Assembly: GCF_002884445.1 (NCBI RefSeq)
Contig: NZ_KZ614144.1
Span: forward strand, 5,293,212-5,357,211
Reading direction: 5' to 3'
From: Paenibacillus castaneae
Lineage (GTDB): Bacteria; Bacillota; Bacilli; Paenibacillales; Paenibacillaceae
DNA: 64,000 nucleotides
Part shown: positions 1 to 8,581 of the stretch, one piece after another
How positions within the stretch are numbered: position 1 is the first letter of the stretch
Layout of the letters: every line of letters starts with the position of its first letter
Translations under genes and position numbers: made by a program
The notes under the pieces: model-generated
Database searches by the model: none
Seen by the model: the letters and a program-made list of their open reading frames with translations, nothing else
What the model was told of the DNA's origin: nothing

Positions 1-17
1 ATGCCTTTCAAGCTAAC

Positions 18-51
18 AAAAAAAAAGCCCAATTCCGCAATGGAATTAGGC
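18..51 (-). terminator. Intrinsic terminator of the membrane AraC regulator
   Basis: A ten-base stem (27-36 with 42-51) closes on a five-base loop and is followed on the minus strand by an unbroken run of nine T. It lies just past the regulator's stop codon at 73, so the gene is complete and its transcript ends here. Confidence 0.85.
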
Positions 52-72
52 TCTTCTGCAGCAAATCTAATA

Positions 73-2457
73 TTAAACTGTCATATCATTTTCATTATCT
101 ATTTCTTGCCCCAGCTGCAGTCTGTATTCACTCAGGGACATGCCAAAATGCTTTTTAAAGCGCGTATAAAAATAATTATTCTTCTCTAGTCCCACCTTGT
201 CGATAACAGACGTTAAAGGCAGTTGCGTATTACGCATATATTCATCCAGCTTTTGCATTCGCGTATCGAAAATATACTGCGCTATAGACTGTCCATGTGC
301 TGTTTTGAAAATTTGGCCTATATAGTTCGATGATAGCCGTAGTTTTTCGGCGATAAAGCTAAGGCATAATTCTGTGTTGGAATATTCTTGATTGACAATT
401 CCGATAATGCGTAGTATCAAATGGTCATTACTATTAGATGTATTTCTGATAGCTCCTACCTTATAACTTAGCTTCTGTAAAAACGCATCCATCACGCTGT
501 CTATATCTGTACTCACCTCTGCATTTTGGATCCCGCGCAAAAACTGCTGTAGCGTTAAATCCTGGCTATCCTTTACAGCAGGCATCTTACTTAACACATT
601 GGAGTAAATGCTGTAAATCAAATGGACAATGCAATACACGATTTCGTCGTACATGTATTGATATAGCATCGGACTTATCGTTTGATAGATTGCAGCAGCA
701 GATTCATAATTGCCCTCGAGCACCTTCTCAACCAACTGCTCCTCTTTCTTGATGGAGATGTGGAAATTATCTGTGTTGATTTCATCCATCATGTAAGGAG
801 TAATAATAGAGCCATGTCCATAGCGCATCTTCAAGAGAATGGAGCCCTTCATATTATTATACATGCTAGGCAAATGCTCGAGCCCCTGAAACATCGTGCT
901 ATACGCCATTGATAAAGAAATACGGAGATACTTAAGTGTATTACTCTGCACCTCACGCAAATAACGCTCTACTTTCTCCTGCAGCACTTTATATTGGGTT
1001 ACTGTGAAACAATCCATAAGCACTACGAATTTATCGGGTTCACTGCTGAAGATTTCACACACACCATAGTCCCCTGCCAGTTCTGTTGCAATATTCACAA
1101 TAGCATAGCGTAGTGCCCATCGTTCCTTCTGGCTATTCACAGATACAAATTGGCTGTAATTATCGATTTTAATGAGACACATACAAAGCTGACTGGTGGC
1201 GATATAATCCAAATTGATGTCATGCAGCTTCTCCAGCACTTTGTCTTTGGTGTGTGTGGTACTATCACTTAATAATGCATTGAGAAAATCTTCTTTGACA
1301 GCATAACCTGCTTCATGAATTATTTTGTCAAGCTGTTGATTTTTCTCTTTCATCGATTCGAACACAGACAAAATATAGTTAAATTCCTCCATTCCCGAAA
1401 CAACTGCATCATTTTTTTCGGGAGCTTCGCCGTTTATAATTTTCGTAATCGTTTGAATCGGATAGTTCAGTCTGCGAGCCAAATAGAGACAAATTACTGC
1501 ACAAATTATGAATATAACAACTACGATACCTACAGACATAAATGACGACTTAATTACCTCTTTAAACGTTTCTTTAACAGGAGTTAGCCCCATGATGTAC
1601 CAGTTATTTGCATTACTTTTGCTGCTTGATACAAGGTAGCTGATTCCGCCAATTTTTCTTATCTGATTATTGCTTCTTTCAAGTTCATGTGCTTCCTGGC
1701 TTAATGCGCGTACTTCACTCATATTTTTTTCAAACTCTGGTGTGAACGTCTTACTTAGAATAGACCCGTTCGTATCAACTACTAAAAAGGACGATTTCGT
1801 TTCAGGGTCATTGCCATTTATCGCTTGAATTGAATCCGTAAGCGCTTTCGTTCTGATGTTGACGACAATAGCATTTTTCAAGCCTGACGAGGTCACTCCC
1901 GGTTCAAATAATATATAGGAGCATGTATCAGCCGATTGCGTTGCTTCTTCTACAGATGTCACAATAGGCCGGCCACTATACTCAGCTACAAATTTTTTTT
2001 CGGTTAGCAGTGCCACAATCGCCTGATCTGAAAATGTAGAGACTGATTGGCGTTCGCCGGTCCTTGATGAATAAATAACATCCAACCCCGTATTGTAAAG
2101 ATACACGCTCTCGATATCTTTTAGTGTTAGGAAGTGCCTATCAATGACCTTACTTGCCACAATCGCCACGAGCTCATCATTTTTCTTCATATTAATAAAT
2201 TGGAGAATATCTTTATCGCTGTATAGCGTATTCCCCAATTTTTTTACAGTCTCATCTAGGTAGGTAATACTGTAATTGTAATGTTCAATCAGCTCATGAT
2301 TAAAACGGTTTATCATTGAAATACTAGTGCGCAAATAATTGATGGTCAAAAATACAGTAAGCAACGCAGTGATAAGAATCGTAATAATCAGAAAAGAGAA
2401 AAACGATTTACGTAGGAAGCTCGTACTGCTTCTTTTTATTATACTCGTTTGCTTCAT
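73..2457 (-). CDS. Membrane-bound AraC-family regulator with extracytoplasmic sensor (YesN/LplR type)
   Basis: A one-component transmembrane transcription factor of 794 residues. One membrane helix lies near residues 17-39. An extracellular, probably Cache-like ligand domain covers about 40-300, and a second helix lies near 304-327. A cytoplasmic linker follows, then a C-terminal AraC double helix-turn-helix at about 690-785, ending in the usual FKKHFGMSLSEYR-like signature. The start follows a GGGGG box nine bases upstream. The gene diverges from the permease-permease-lipoprotein operon at 2696, so it very probably controls that importer in response to an external sugar or sugar-bound lipoprotein. 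The family assignment is firm from the architecture; the ligand is unknown. The position beside mannoside-type genes suggests a mannose-containing oligosaccharide. Confidence 0.9.
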   Translation of the reverse strand: MKQTSIIKRSSTSFLRKSFFSFLIITILITALLTVFLTINYLRTSISMINRFNHELIEHYNYSITYLDETVKKLGNTLYSDKDILQFINMKKNDELVAIVASKVIDRHFLTLKDIESVYLYNTGLDVIYSSRTGERQSVSTFSDQAIVALLTEKKFVAEYSGRPIVTSVEEATQSADTCSYILFEPGVTSSGLKNAIVVNIRTKALTDSIQAINGNDPETKSSFLVVDTNGSILSKTFTPEFEKNMSEVRALSQEAHELERSNNQIRKIGGISYLVSSSKSNANNWYIMGLTPVKETFKEVIKSSFMSVGIVVVIFIICAVICLYLARRLNYPIQTITKIINGEAPEKNDAVVSGMEEFNYILSVFESMKEKNQQLDKIIHEAGYAVKEDFLNALLSDSTTHTKDKVLEKLHDINLDYIATSQLCMCLIKIDNYSQFVSVNSQKERWALRYAIVNIATELAGDYGVCEIFSSEPDKFVVLMDCFTVTQYKVLQEKVERYLREVQSNTLKYLRISLSMAYSTMFQGLEHLPSMYNNMKGSILLKMRYGHGSIITPYMMDEINTDNFHISIKKEEQLVEKVLEGNYESAAAIYQTISPMLYQYMYDEIVYCIVHLIYSIYSNVLSKMPAVKDSQDLTLQQFLRGIQNAEVSTDIDSVMDAFLQKLSYKVGAIRNTSNSNDHLILRIIGIVNQEYSNTELCLSFIAEKLRLSSNYIGQIFKTAHGQSIAQYIFDTRMQKLDEYMRNTQLPLTSVIDKVGLEKNNYFYTRFKKHFGMSLSEYRLQLGQEIDNENDMTV

Positions 2458-2587
2458 TGTGACCCCCTAGTTAATACGACTTCGATTTTCTATGTATTTA
2501 TAATTATTACGACAATAGTACAAGCTTTCATATAAAGTCGCAACCATTAATGATTCTTCGGAGATTTTATTATTTTTTAGAGTTGTC

Positions 2588-2615
2588 TTGTGTAGAAAAA
2601 CTAAGAGAATGATAT
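2588..2615 (+). promoter_or_regulatory. Possible promoter of the first importer operon
   Basis: TTGTGT (2588-2593) and TGATAT (2610-2615) are separated by 16 bases in the gap between the divergent regulator and permease genes. The match is imperfect and other placements are possible. The rest of the 240-base gap is A+T-rich and shows no clear operator. Confidence 0.3.
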
Positions 2616-2695
2616 TTTTGTTTGTTGAGGAAAAAAAAACCTCCAAATAAGATAAAGGAAGACAGAAATGCAATGCAAGGACGGGGGTGAACTAA

Positions 2696-3649
2696 ATGAA
2701 ACTAATTGCAAAACCAATTTATAACAGAACATTGCGCAGCGCACGCAATCAATTTCCTTTCTATCTTATGATGTCGCCTGGTTTATTATTTATTGCCGTC
2801 ATGTGTTATATCCCAATGGGCGGTGTTCTTATCGCCTTCAAAGATTATAAAGCTCGCGATGGTATATGGGGAAGCGCATGGATGGATCCGCTGTTCAAAA
2901 ATTTCGAATTTTTCTTTAAATCTGAAACAGCAAAAATTGTTACGTTCAATACACTTTTCTACAATATAGTAGAAATGGTTACCGTTACTCTCGGTGCTCT
3001 AGTATTGGCCATTCTATTGAGCGAAGTAAAAAATAAATTTCTCTCAGCCACCTATAAAGGTTCGATATTGCTCCCAGTCTTCCTATCATGGATTGTAGTC
3101 CAGTATATTGTGTTCGGTATGCTTAGTGTAGACCGAGGCATTGTCAACAATATCATTACGTCAAATGGTGGAGAAGCAATTCACTGGTACAGTGATCCTT
3201 CGTATTGGCGCTATATCCTTCCCTTTGCCTATCTGTGGAAAAATATCGGCTACTACTCCGTATTGTATGTAGCAGCGATCGCAGGGATTAGTACTGATTA
3301 CTATGAAGCTGCGCAATTGGATGGTGCTTCGAAGTGGCAGCAAGTCAAATATGTTACACTGCCGCTGCTGAAACCGATTATTATCGTCCTTTGTCTGCTA
3401 TGGGTTGGTAAGTTGTTCAATGGCGGATTAGGCGACTGGAATGGATTCTATACCCTTTCCAATGATTCAGGAGCACTATATGGTGCAACGGATGTTATCG
3501 ATACCCTTGTATTCCGCTCTCTGAAAAAGCTGAACGACTATGGTATGTCGTCTGCAATTGGTTTATATCAGGCAGTAGTTGGCTTCGTTCTTGTCCTGAT
3601 TTCTAACTATATTATTAAAAAAACAGACCCCGACAGCGCCTTATTTTAA
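2696..3649 (+). CDS. Sugar ABC importer permease, LplB-type
   Basis: An integral membrane subunit (317 residues) of a CUT1-like importer. About six hydrophobic segments are visible, the first near residues 22-45 (a LMMSPGLLFIAVMCYIPMG-like stretch typical of LplB). The cytoplasmic EAA loop reads YYEAAQLDGASKW followed by TLPLLKP near residues 201-223; it docks the shared ATPase. The start follows a GGGGGTG box. It heads an operon with the second permease at 3689 and the lipoprotein at 4627. No ATPase is encoded with it, as is usual for this subfamily, which borrows an MsmX/UgpC-type ATPase. The substrate cannot be read from the sequence; the neighbours suggest mannosides. Confidence 0.92.
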   Translation: MKLIAKPIYNRTLRSARNQFPFYLMMSPGLLFIAVMCYIPMGGVLIAFKDYKARDGIWGSAWMDPLFKNFEFFFKSETAKIVTFNTLFYNIVEMVTVTLGALVLAILLSEVKNKFLSATYKGSILLPVFLSWIVVQYIVFGMLSVDRGIVNNIITSNGGEAIHWYSDPSYWRYILPFAYLWKNIGYYSVLYVAAIAGISTDYYEAAQLDGASKWQQVKYVTLPLLKPIIIVLCLLWVGKLFNGGLGDWNGFYTLSNDSGALYGATDVIDTLVFRSLKKLNDYGMSSAIGLYQAVVGFVLVLISNYIIKKTDPDSALF

Positions 3650-3688
3650 TCGATCAGCGTAGAGAAAGAAAGGAAGGAAGGGAGTTCC

Positions 3689-4576
3689 ATGGTAGTAAAC
3701 AAGTTTCATCTTTCAAAAGTTATGATTCATCTCATTTTCATTATATCTGCTTTAGCCTGTATCGTTCCGCTGCTATTAGTTGTATCGATATCGTTTACAT
3801 CTGAAAAGTCGCTTATGGTTGACGGATATCATTTAATTCCCGAAGTGTTCGATTTTTCATCTTATCGCTATGTATTTAGCGGAGCAGGCTCGATTACCAA
3901 TGCATACGGCGTTACGATCTTTGTAACGGCTGTCGGTACACTGTTGCATTTGTTTGTTACTTCAATGCTGTCGTATTCGTTGACGCGCCCTGAAGTTACA
4001 TTTCGCAATGCACTCACTTTATTCGTATACTTTCCAGTGCTGTTCAATGGCGGACTTGTTCCATCATACATTTTAATTACACGTTATTTGCATCTTAAAA
4101 ATACGATCTGGGTACTCATTGTCGTCTACCTTGTGTCAGCGATTAACGTGCTGATTATGAAAAATTTTTTCAAATCGATTTCTAATTCCTTGTTCGAGTC
4201 TGCACGCATAGACGGTTCAGGTGAAATTCGTACTTTTTTCAGTATTGCACTTCCGCTTTCTAAACCTTCACTGGCGACTATCGGTCTGTTCACAGCGATA
4301 TCCTACTGGAATGACTGGATGACCACTGCATTGTATATCGAAACGCCGAAGCTGTACACCTTGCAATATTTACTGCAATCTTTAATGAACAATATTGGTT
4401 ATTTGCAAGCCAATGCAGCAGCCTCTAAATCTATCGAAGCCGCTATCGGCATGCTTCCTAGCGAAGGAGCACGGATGGCTACCTGTGTACTTGCCATCGG
4501 TCCGATTATATTACTGTATCCATTCCTACAAAAGTATTTTGAAAAAGGCTTAACAATAGGTGCTGTAAAAGAATAG
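3689..4576 (+). CDS. Sugar ABC importer permease, YtcP-type
   Basis: The second membrane subunit (295 residues) of the importer. It begins with a transmembrane helix near 12-32. Its EAA loop reads LFESARIDGSGEI followed by ALPLSKP, and it ends in the KGLTIGAVKE-type tail characteristic of YtcP permeases. It starts 39 bases after the LplB partner, behind an AAGGAAGGGAG purine-rich ribosome binding site, so the two are co-transcribed. It would form a heterodimeric channel with the 2696 product. Confidence 0.92.
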   Translation: MVVNKFHLSKVMIHLIFIISALACIVPLLLVVSISFTSEKSLMVDGYHLIPEVFDFSSYRYVFSGAGSITNAYGVTIFVTAVGTLLHLFVTSMLSYSLTRPEVTFRNALTLFVYFPVLFNGGLVPSYILITRYLHLKNTIWVLIVVYLVSAINVLIMKNFFKSISNSLFESARIDGSGEIRTFFSIALPLSKPSLATIGLFTAISYWNDWMTTALYIETPKLYTLQYLLQSLMNNIGYLQANAAASKSIEAAIGMLPSEGARMATCVLAIGPIILLYPFLQKYFEKGLTIGAVKE

Positions 4577-4626
4577 TTTTACAGACATCCAGTTGAGAAT
4601 ACTAATAAAATTTTAGGGGGATAACA

Positions 4627-6216
4627 ATGAGAAAATTTTCTATGATGTTGATCAACTTAACTCTGCTTCTCACGATGATACTGTCTGGCTGCTCGAAGGC
4701 TACACCAAACGCTAACGGCGATCCTACGGCTACACCAACTGAAACAAAGACTCCAGAAAAAGAAAAAGAAAAACTAGTTGAACTTAACTTCTACATGATG
4801 AACGGACCAGTGAATGAGTCTGACCGTATTATGAAAAAAGCTAACGAAATTATTGGTGAAAAAATCAATGCCAAATTGAATTTTATTAATGTAGACGGCG
4901 GTACTTATGCAGATAAAATGAATCTGATGATCAATTCTGGCGACGACTGGGATCTTGCTTTCACTGCATTCTGGGGTGGAATTAACTTTTTCGAAAACGC
5001 TGCTAAAGGTGCATATGCAGACTTAACTGACCTTCTTCCTAAACTTGCGCCTGAAACGTATGCTCGTGTCCCTCAAGGTCTATGGGATGGTGTGAAAGTA
5101 GACGGTAAAATTTACGCATCTGTCAATTATCAGCAATGGGGCGTTGCAAAGCGCAACGGATTCTACTTCCGCGAAGATATTGCTAATGAAGTAGGATTTG
5201 ATTGGAAAGCTGTAAAAGGCAAGCCAACAATTGAAGCTCTACAAATGGTTGGACCATTCCTTGGCGATGCATTAGCTAAGCATCCTGATATGATCGGATG
5301 GGAAACTAGCTCTAATTATAGTTTCTTTGCCAATGAGCCACTTTACTGGGATATGGAGCCTGTAGGTGATATGACAACTCCTGGCTGGATCAATCTTAAT
5401 ACTCCAGACAAAGTTATTAACCAATTTGAAACTCCTGAATTCGTTCAATACGCAGAAATTATGCGCGACTGGTATAATAAGGGCTATGTTCGTAAAGATG
5501 GTGCAACGGTAAAAGATACGACTCCTGATCGTAAAGCTGGAAAAATTATTTTTGCGGCAGGTTATGGCTGGCCTGACAGCATCGATCTTCCTGGTCAAGA
5601 GATGGGCATGTCCATGACGGAACACAAAAATGCCCCTGCGGTATCCGTATCAACTACTCGTACACTTATTTCTGCAGGAGCTGGCTCCAATGCAGCAGTT
5701 GCTGTCAATTCAGGTTCAAAACATATTGAAAAAGCTGTACAGTTAATTGAGCTACTAAACACTGACGATGATCTATACAAACTAATTACATTAGGTGAAA
5801 AAGACGTTGACTACACATTCGACGAAGCTGGTAACTTCACTAATATTGAAGGCAAATATAACTTCAACTGGAATGACTGGCAAATCGGTCAATCTTATAG
5901 CCCAACATTCAACCGTGCTGAATATAGCAAAAATGCAGCTGGTGAAAAGGGTAAAGAAGCTATGTCCATCGTTTATGAAAATGATAAAACAGCAGATGTT
6001 TCGCCATTGTCAGGCTTTGTATTTGACCCGACTCCTGTAAAAACGCAAATCGCCAACGTTTCTTCTGTTACTACTGAGATGATTCCGGCAATCAGTTCTG
6101 GTTCAATTGATCCAACTACAGCTGTATCTAAATTACTTGAGCGTTTGAAAAATGCTGGCGTAGATGACATCATCAAAGAAAAACAAGCTCAATATGATGC
6201 TTGGAGAAACAAATAA
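4627..6216 (+). CDS. Extracellular solute-binding lipoprotein
   Basis: The substrate-capturing lipoprotein of the first importer (529 residues). A signal peptide ends in the lipobox LSGC with the lipidated cysteine at residue 22, followed by a low-complexity T/P/K/E linker to about residue 50. The remainder is a family 1-like extracellular binding protein with the aromatic-rich regions expected for sugar contact. Its start follows AGGGGG eight bases upstream. It is the last gene of the operon and ends at an intrinsic terminator at 6233-6275. The ligand is not identifiable from sequence; an oligosaccharide is inferred. Confidence 0.9.
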   Translation: MRKFSMMLINLTLLLTMILSGCSKATPNANGDPTATPTETKTPEKEKEKLVELNFYMMNGPVNESDRIMKKANEIIGEKINAKLNFINVDGGTYADKMNLMINSGDDWDLAFTAFWGGINFFENAAKGAYADLTDLLPKLAPETYARVPQGLWDGVKVDGKIYASVNYQQWGVAKRNGFYFREDIANEVGFDWKAVKGKPTIEALQMVGPFLGDALAKHPDMIGWETSSNYSFFANEPLYWDMEPVGDMTTPGWINLNTPDKVINQFETPEFVQYAEIMRDWYNKGYVRKDGATVKDTTPDRKAGKIIFAAGYGWPDSIDLPGQEMGMSMTEHKNAPAVSVSTTRTLISAGAGSNAAVAVNSGSKHIEKAVQLIELLNTDDDLYKLITLGEKDVDYTFDEAGNFTNIEGKYNFNWNDWQIGQSYSPTFNRAEYSKNAAGEKGKEAMSIVYENDKTADVSPLSGFVFDPTPVKTQIANVSSVTTEMIPAISSGSIDPTTAVSKLLERLKNAGVDDIIKEKQAQYDAWRNK

Positions 6217-6232
6217 ACTCACAATCCTTAGC

Positions 6233-6275
6233 AAAACCCGGTGTATCGATTAATATCGAGCACTGGGTTTTTATT
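6233..6275 (+). terminator. Intrinsic terminator of the first importer operon
   Basis: An eleven-base stem (6233-6243 with 6261-6271, one mismatch) is followed by TTTATTTT on the plus strand. It starts 17 bases after the binding-protein stop codon. Confidence 0.85.
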
Positions 6276-6305
6276 TTAATGAACCAATTTTTCATTATAC
6301 TTTCT

Positions 6306-6406
6306 TCATTCTAGTCTTCCTTTTGTAAACTTGTGTTCTGGCATGACTGTTACATTCTCCACAGGCATCGACTGCACTAGTAAGTTCTTGTTGATACCTT
6401 TCCCCT
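6306..6406 (-). pseudogene. Orphan protein tail, unidentified
   Basis: On the minus strand, just beyond the GH38-like stop codon, a frame stays open for about 30 codons and ends at a TGA at 6306. It reads like a real C-terminus (LVQSMPVENVTVMPEHKF, then TKGRLE). There is no start codon with a ribosome binding site. It may be the last part of a deleted gene or chance coding; I do not recognise the family. Confidence 0.25.
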
Positions 6407-8506
6407 TTATTGATTTATTTTAATCGAAAATCTAAATTTGGCGTTTTCTTCAAACCACATTGGGAAGTTGGTACCCCAAATATTATTGTGCAAATTAAAG
6501 TGCATGCCGCCGTCCAAAGAAGCAAAGCTATGATCGAATTGTAATAACCTCTTCTCACCAGGCGACACTACAAGAGCATCCAATGTTTCCAATTGAACTT
6601 TCCCATCACTTCCATCATAGTAAACACCTGAATTGACCGCGTGTAAATTACGATTTCCGTTCTTTACAACCTTAAGCGGAGACACCAGCTGCCCTAGCTT
6701 ATCCATCTTCCATAAGTTCGGATTATCGACTTTTAAGCCAAATGAAAACCAGCTTGCTTCTGGCAGTCGGTTTGCTTGTTTATTGAACCAGCTTATATCG
6801 ACATCGATTTTCTGTTCGTTTTTATAAAATTTGTAGTCAATTTGAATATGTTGAGGCGATCCATTTACTTGAACGCATTCAGAAGGCATGACGAGCTGCA
6901 CCTGCACCTGGTCGTAAAGCTCCTTGGCTTGATTGCTGATGCAGATCAAATTCGGAGAGTATCTTCTATGTTCAGGTCTCGGATCCGCAAATTCCATTCC
7001 TGGCTTGCCCCAATCTGCATCCGCCCAGTGATAGGTTTCTCGCAAATTGACTACATAAGCTTGGAACCACTCATTGTAATTTTGATGACCAAACGTTTCA
7101 TATTGAAAACATCCTAAACGATGATTTTTATCTGCCCAAACCTTTCCTTTACTATCAATTAGCCTGCAAATTGAGCCTTCATTATCAAACTCAACCTGAA
7201 ATAGCCCTAGCTTATTAATGCGATGAGCGCTAAGCTCCAACCCTTCTTGAAGCGTTTCTTGTTTCGGAACTAATACTGCAAATGCTTCCGCAACTTCCTG
7301 CTGCTTGTCTTGGGTTAAACAACGAACAGCTTGATGGATATATTCTCGTTGTTCTTTCCATGAGCTTTCGAAATGACTGTAGGTTCTCTTCACATCAGAC
7401 GATTCAAGTAACTCCAAAGAAGTACCATTCATTACGAACGGTCGCAAGTAACGATAATTGTCATAAATAGCCTCTTGTGAAACGCTGTCTTCCCGTCTTG
7501 CTGCTTGGAAATCCTTAATCGAGTAATTTTTGTAATCGGCCAAAAATGTCTTTTCATCCAACCCCCATGTATGCTCCGGAACTAAAATGAGTTGACTGCA
7601 AAATTCAGCATATTCTACATTTTCCGGATTAAATCTTCCTTCTGCTATCCATTTATCTCGAAGTCTTAACAATTCTCGGTATTGTGACATTTTCACAGGA
7701 TCTGTAGCTGCACCATGAATCCAAGTATCACCTATCTCTTCGTGAACGACAGGCAATTTCTCTTTCAAAGTGATCAGCTTCTCAGCAAACTCATCCATTG
7801 TGGAAGCCACTATCGTCGCTCCGGGAAATTGCTTGGCAAGTCGCATAAACTCTGCTTCAATTTCGGCGGCGGAAGGCGGTCCCAAATTATCGCCTGTATG
7901 AGCAAACACCATTGCTTCTTCCATTCCCTCAATTTCCACAACATTCCCATAATTTTTCGCATAATTAACGATAACTTCTGATCCATCTTTATTTCTCCAA
8001 ATAAAAATATCGGGCACATTGGGCACTTTGGATGATGGATTCACACCTAAATGTAAGTATTGAATACCAAACTTTGCTAAATTAGGAATCATGGCGATCG
8101 TATGCCCTGGGACATCGGTCATTTTGGCAGTAATAATGTTTTTCCCATATTGAGCATTTAGCTTTTTACTAATCGACAATCCATATTCCAATAAAGCTGA
8201 ATCCATAAGCTCCGTATGAGTAGTAAAAGGTAGTCCATGCCATGTCATGATTCCATTATTAATAGCTTCCTCCATTTCTTGCTGCTCTGCCTCGGAAGCT
8301 TGCTTGAGATACTCATCAATTAACCACGATCCCGTTGTCCAGACGAATTGCGCTGTCCCACCTTGCTGCCTTAACTGTTTTGCCAATTGTATCGCTTGCG
8401 GAATATAGTGTTTAAAATACTTTTCCTTTACATTCTTCGCCAAATCGGTGAACCCAATATCCAAATGAGTTTTGAAAATAACATGAATTTTTTTATAAGA
8501 GCTCAT
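6407..8506 (-). CDS. GH38-like glycosidase, DUF5054 family (putative alpha-mannosidase)
   Basis: A predicted cytoplasmic glycoside hydrolase of 699 residues. The N-terminus carries the GH38-type HxD motif (KTHLDIGF, near residues 13-20), followed by long segments typical of DUF5054 proteins, which share the alpha-mannosidase N-terminal fold (TDVPGHTIAMIPNLAKFGI near 130-150). The C-terminal half is beta-rich. I chose the ATG at 8506 rather than an in-frame codon 48 bases upstream, because GAGGGG lies seven bases before it and the upstream extension looks non-native. It is the last gene of the ROK kinase-isomerase-hydrolase operon. The order suggests cleavage of an imported mannoside, then phosphorylation and isomerisation. 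The mannose specificity is inference. Confidence 0.8.
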   Translation of the reverse strand: MSSYKKIHVIFKTHLDIGFTDLAKNVKEKYFKHYIPQAIQLAKQLRQQGGTAQFVWTTGSWLIDEYLKQASEAEQQEMEEAINNGIMTWHGLPFTTHTELMDSALLEYGLSISKKLNAQYGKNIITAKMTDVPGHTIAMIPNLAKFGIQYLHLGVNPSSKVPNVPDIFIWRNKDGSEVIVNYAKNYGNVVEIEGMEEAMVFAHTGDNLGPPSAAEIEAEFMRLAKQFPGATIVASTMDEFAEKLITLKEKLPVVHEEIGDTWIHGAATDPVKMSQYRELLRLRDKWIAEGRFNPENVEYAEFCSQLILVPEHTWGLDEKTFLADYKNYSIKDFQAARREDSVSQEAIYDNYRYLRPFVMNGTSLELLESSDVKRTYSHFESSWKEQREYIHQAVRCLTQDKQQEVAEAFAVLVPKQETLQEGLELSAHRINKLGLFQVEFDNEGSICRLIDSKGKVWADKNHRLGCFQYETFGHQNYNEWFQAYVVNLRETYHWADADWGKPGMEFADPRPEHRRYSPNLICISNQAKELYDQVQVQLVMPSECVQVNGSPQHIQIDYKFYKNEQKIDVDISWFNKQANRLPEASWFSFGLKVDNPNLWKMDKLGQLVSPLKVVKNGNRNLHAVNSGVYYDGSDGKVQLETLDALVVSPGEKRLLQFDHSFASLDGGMHFNLHNNIWGTNFPMWFEENAKFRFSIKINQ

Positions 8507-8581
8507 ATAATAACCCCTCACTAGAATATTCAAAATTATACCTACCGTTTTCAATTTTGCTCATTTTCAACCATTTGCATT

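Noticed and set aside
5272..5625. Antisense open frame of 117 codons inside the first binding protein
   Set aside because: No ribosome binding site, composition typical of an antisense shadow, and a well-supported lipoprotein on the other strand.
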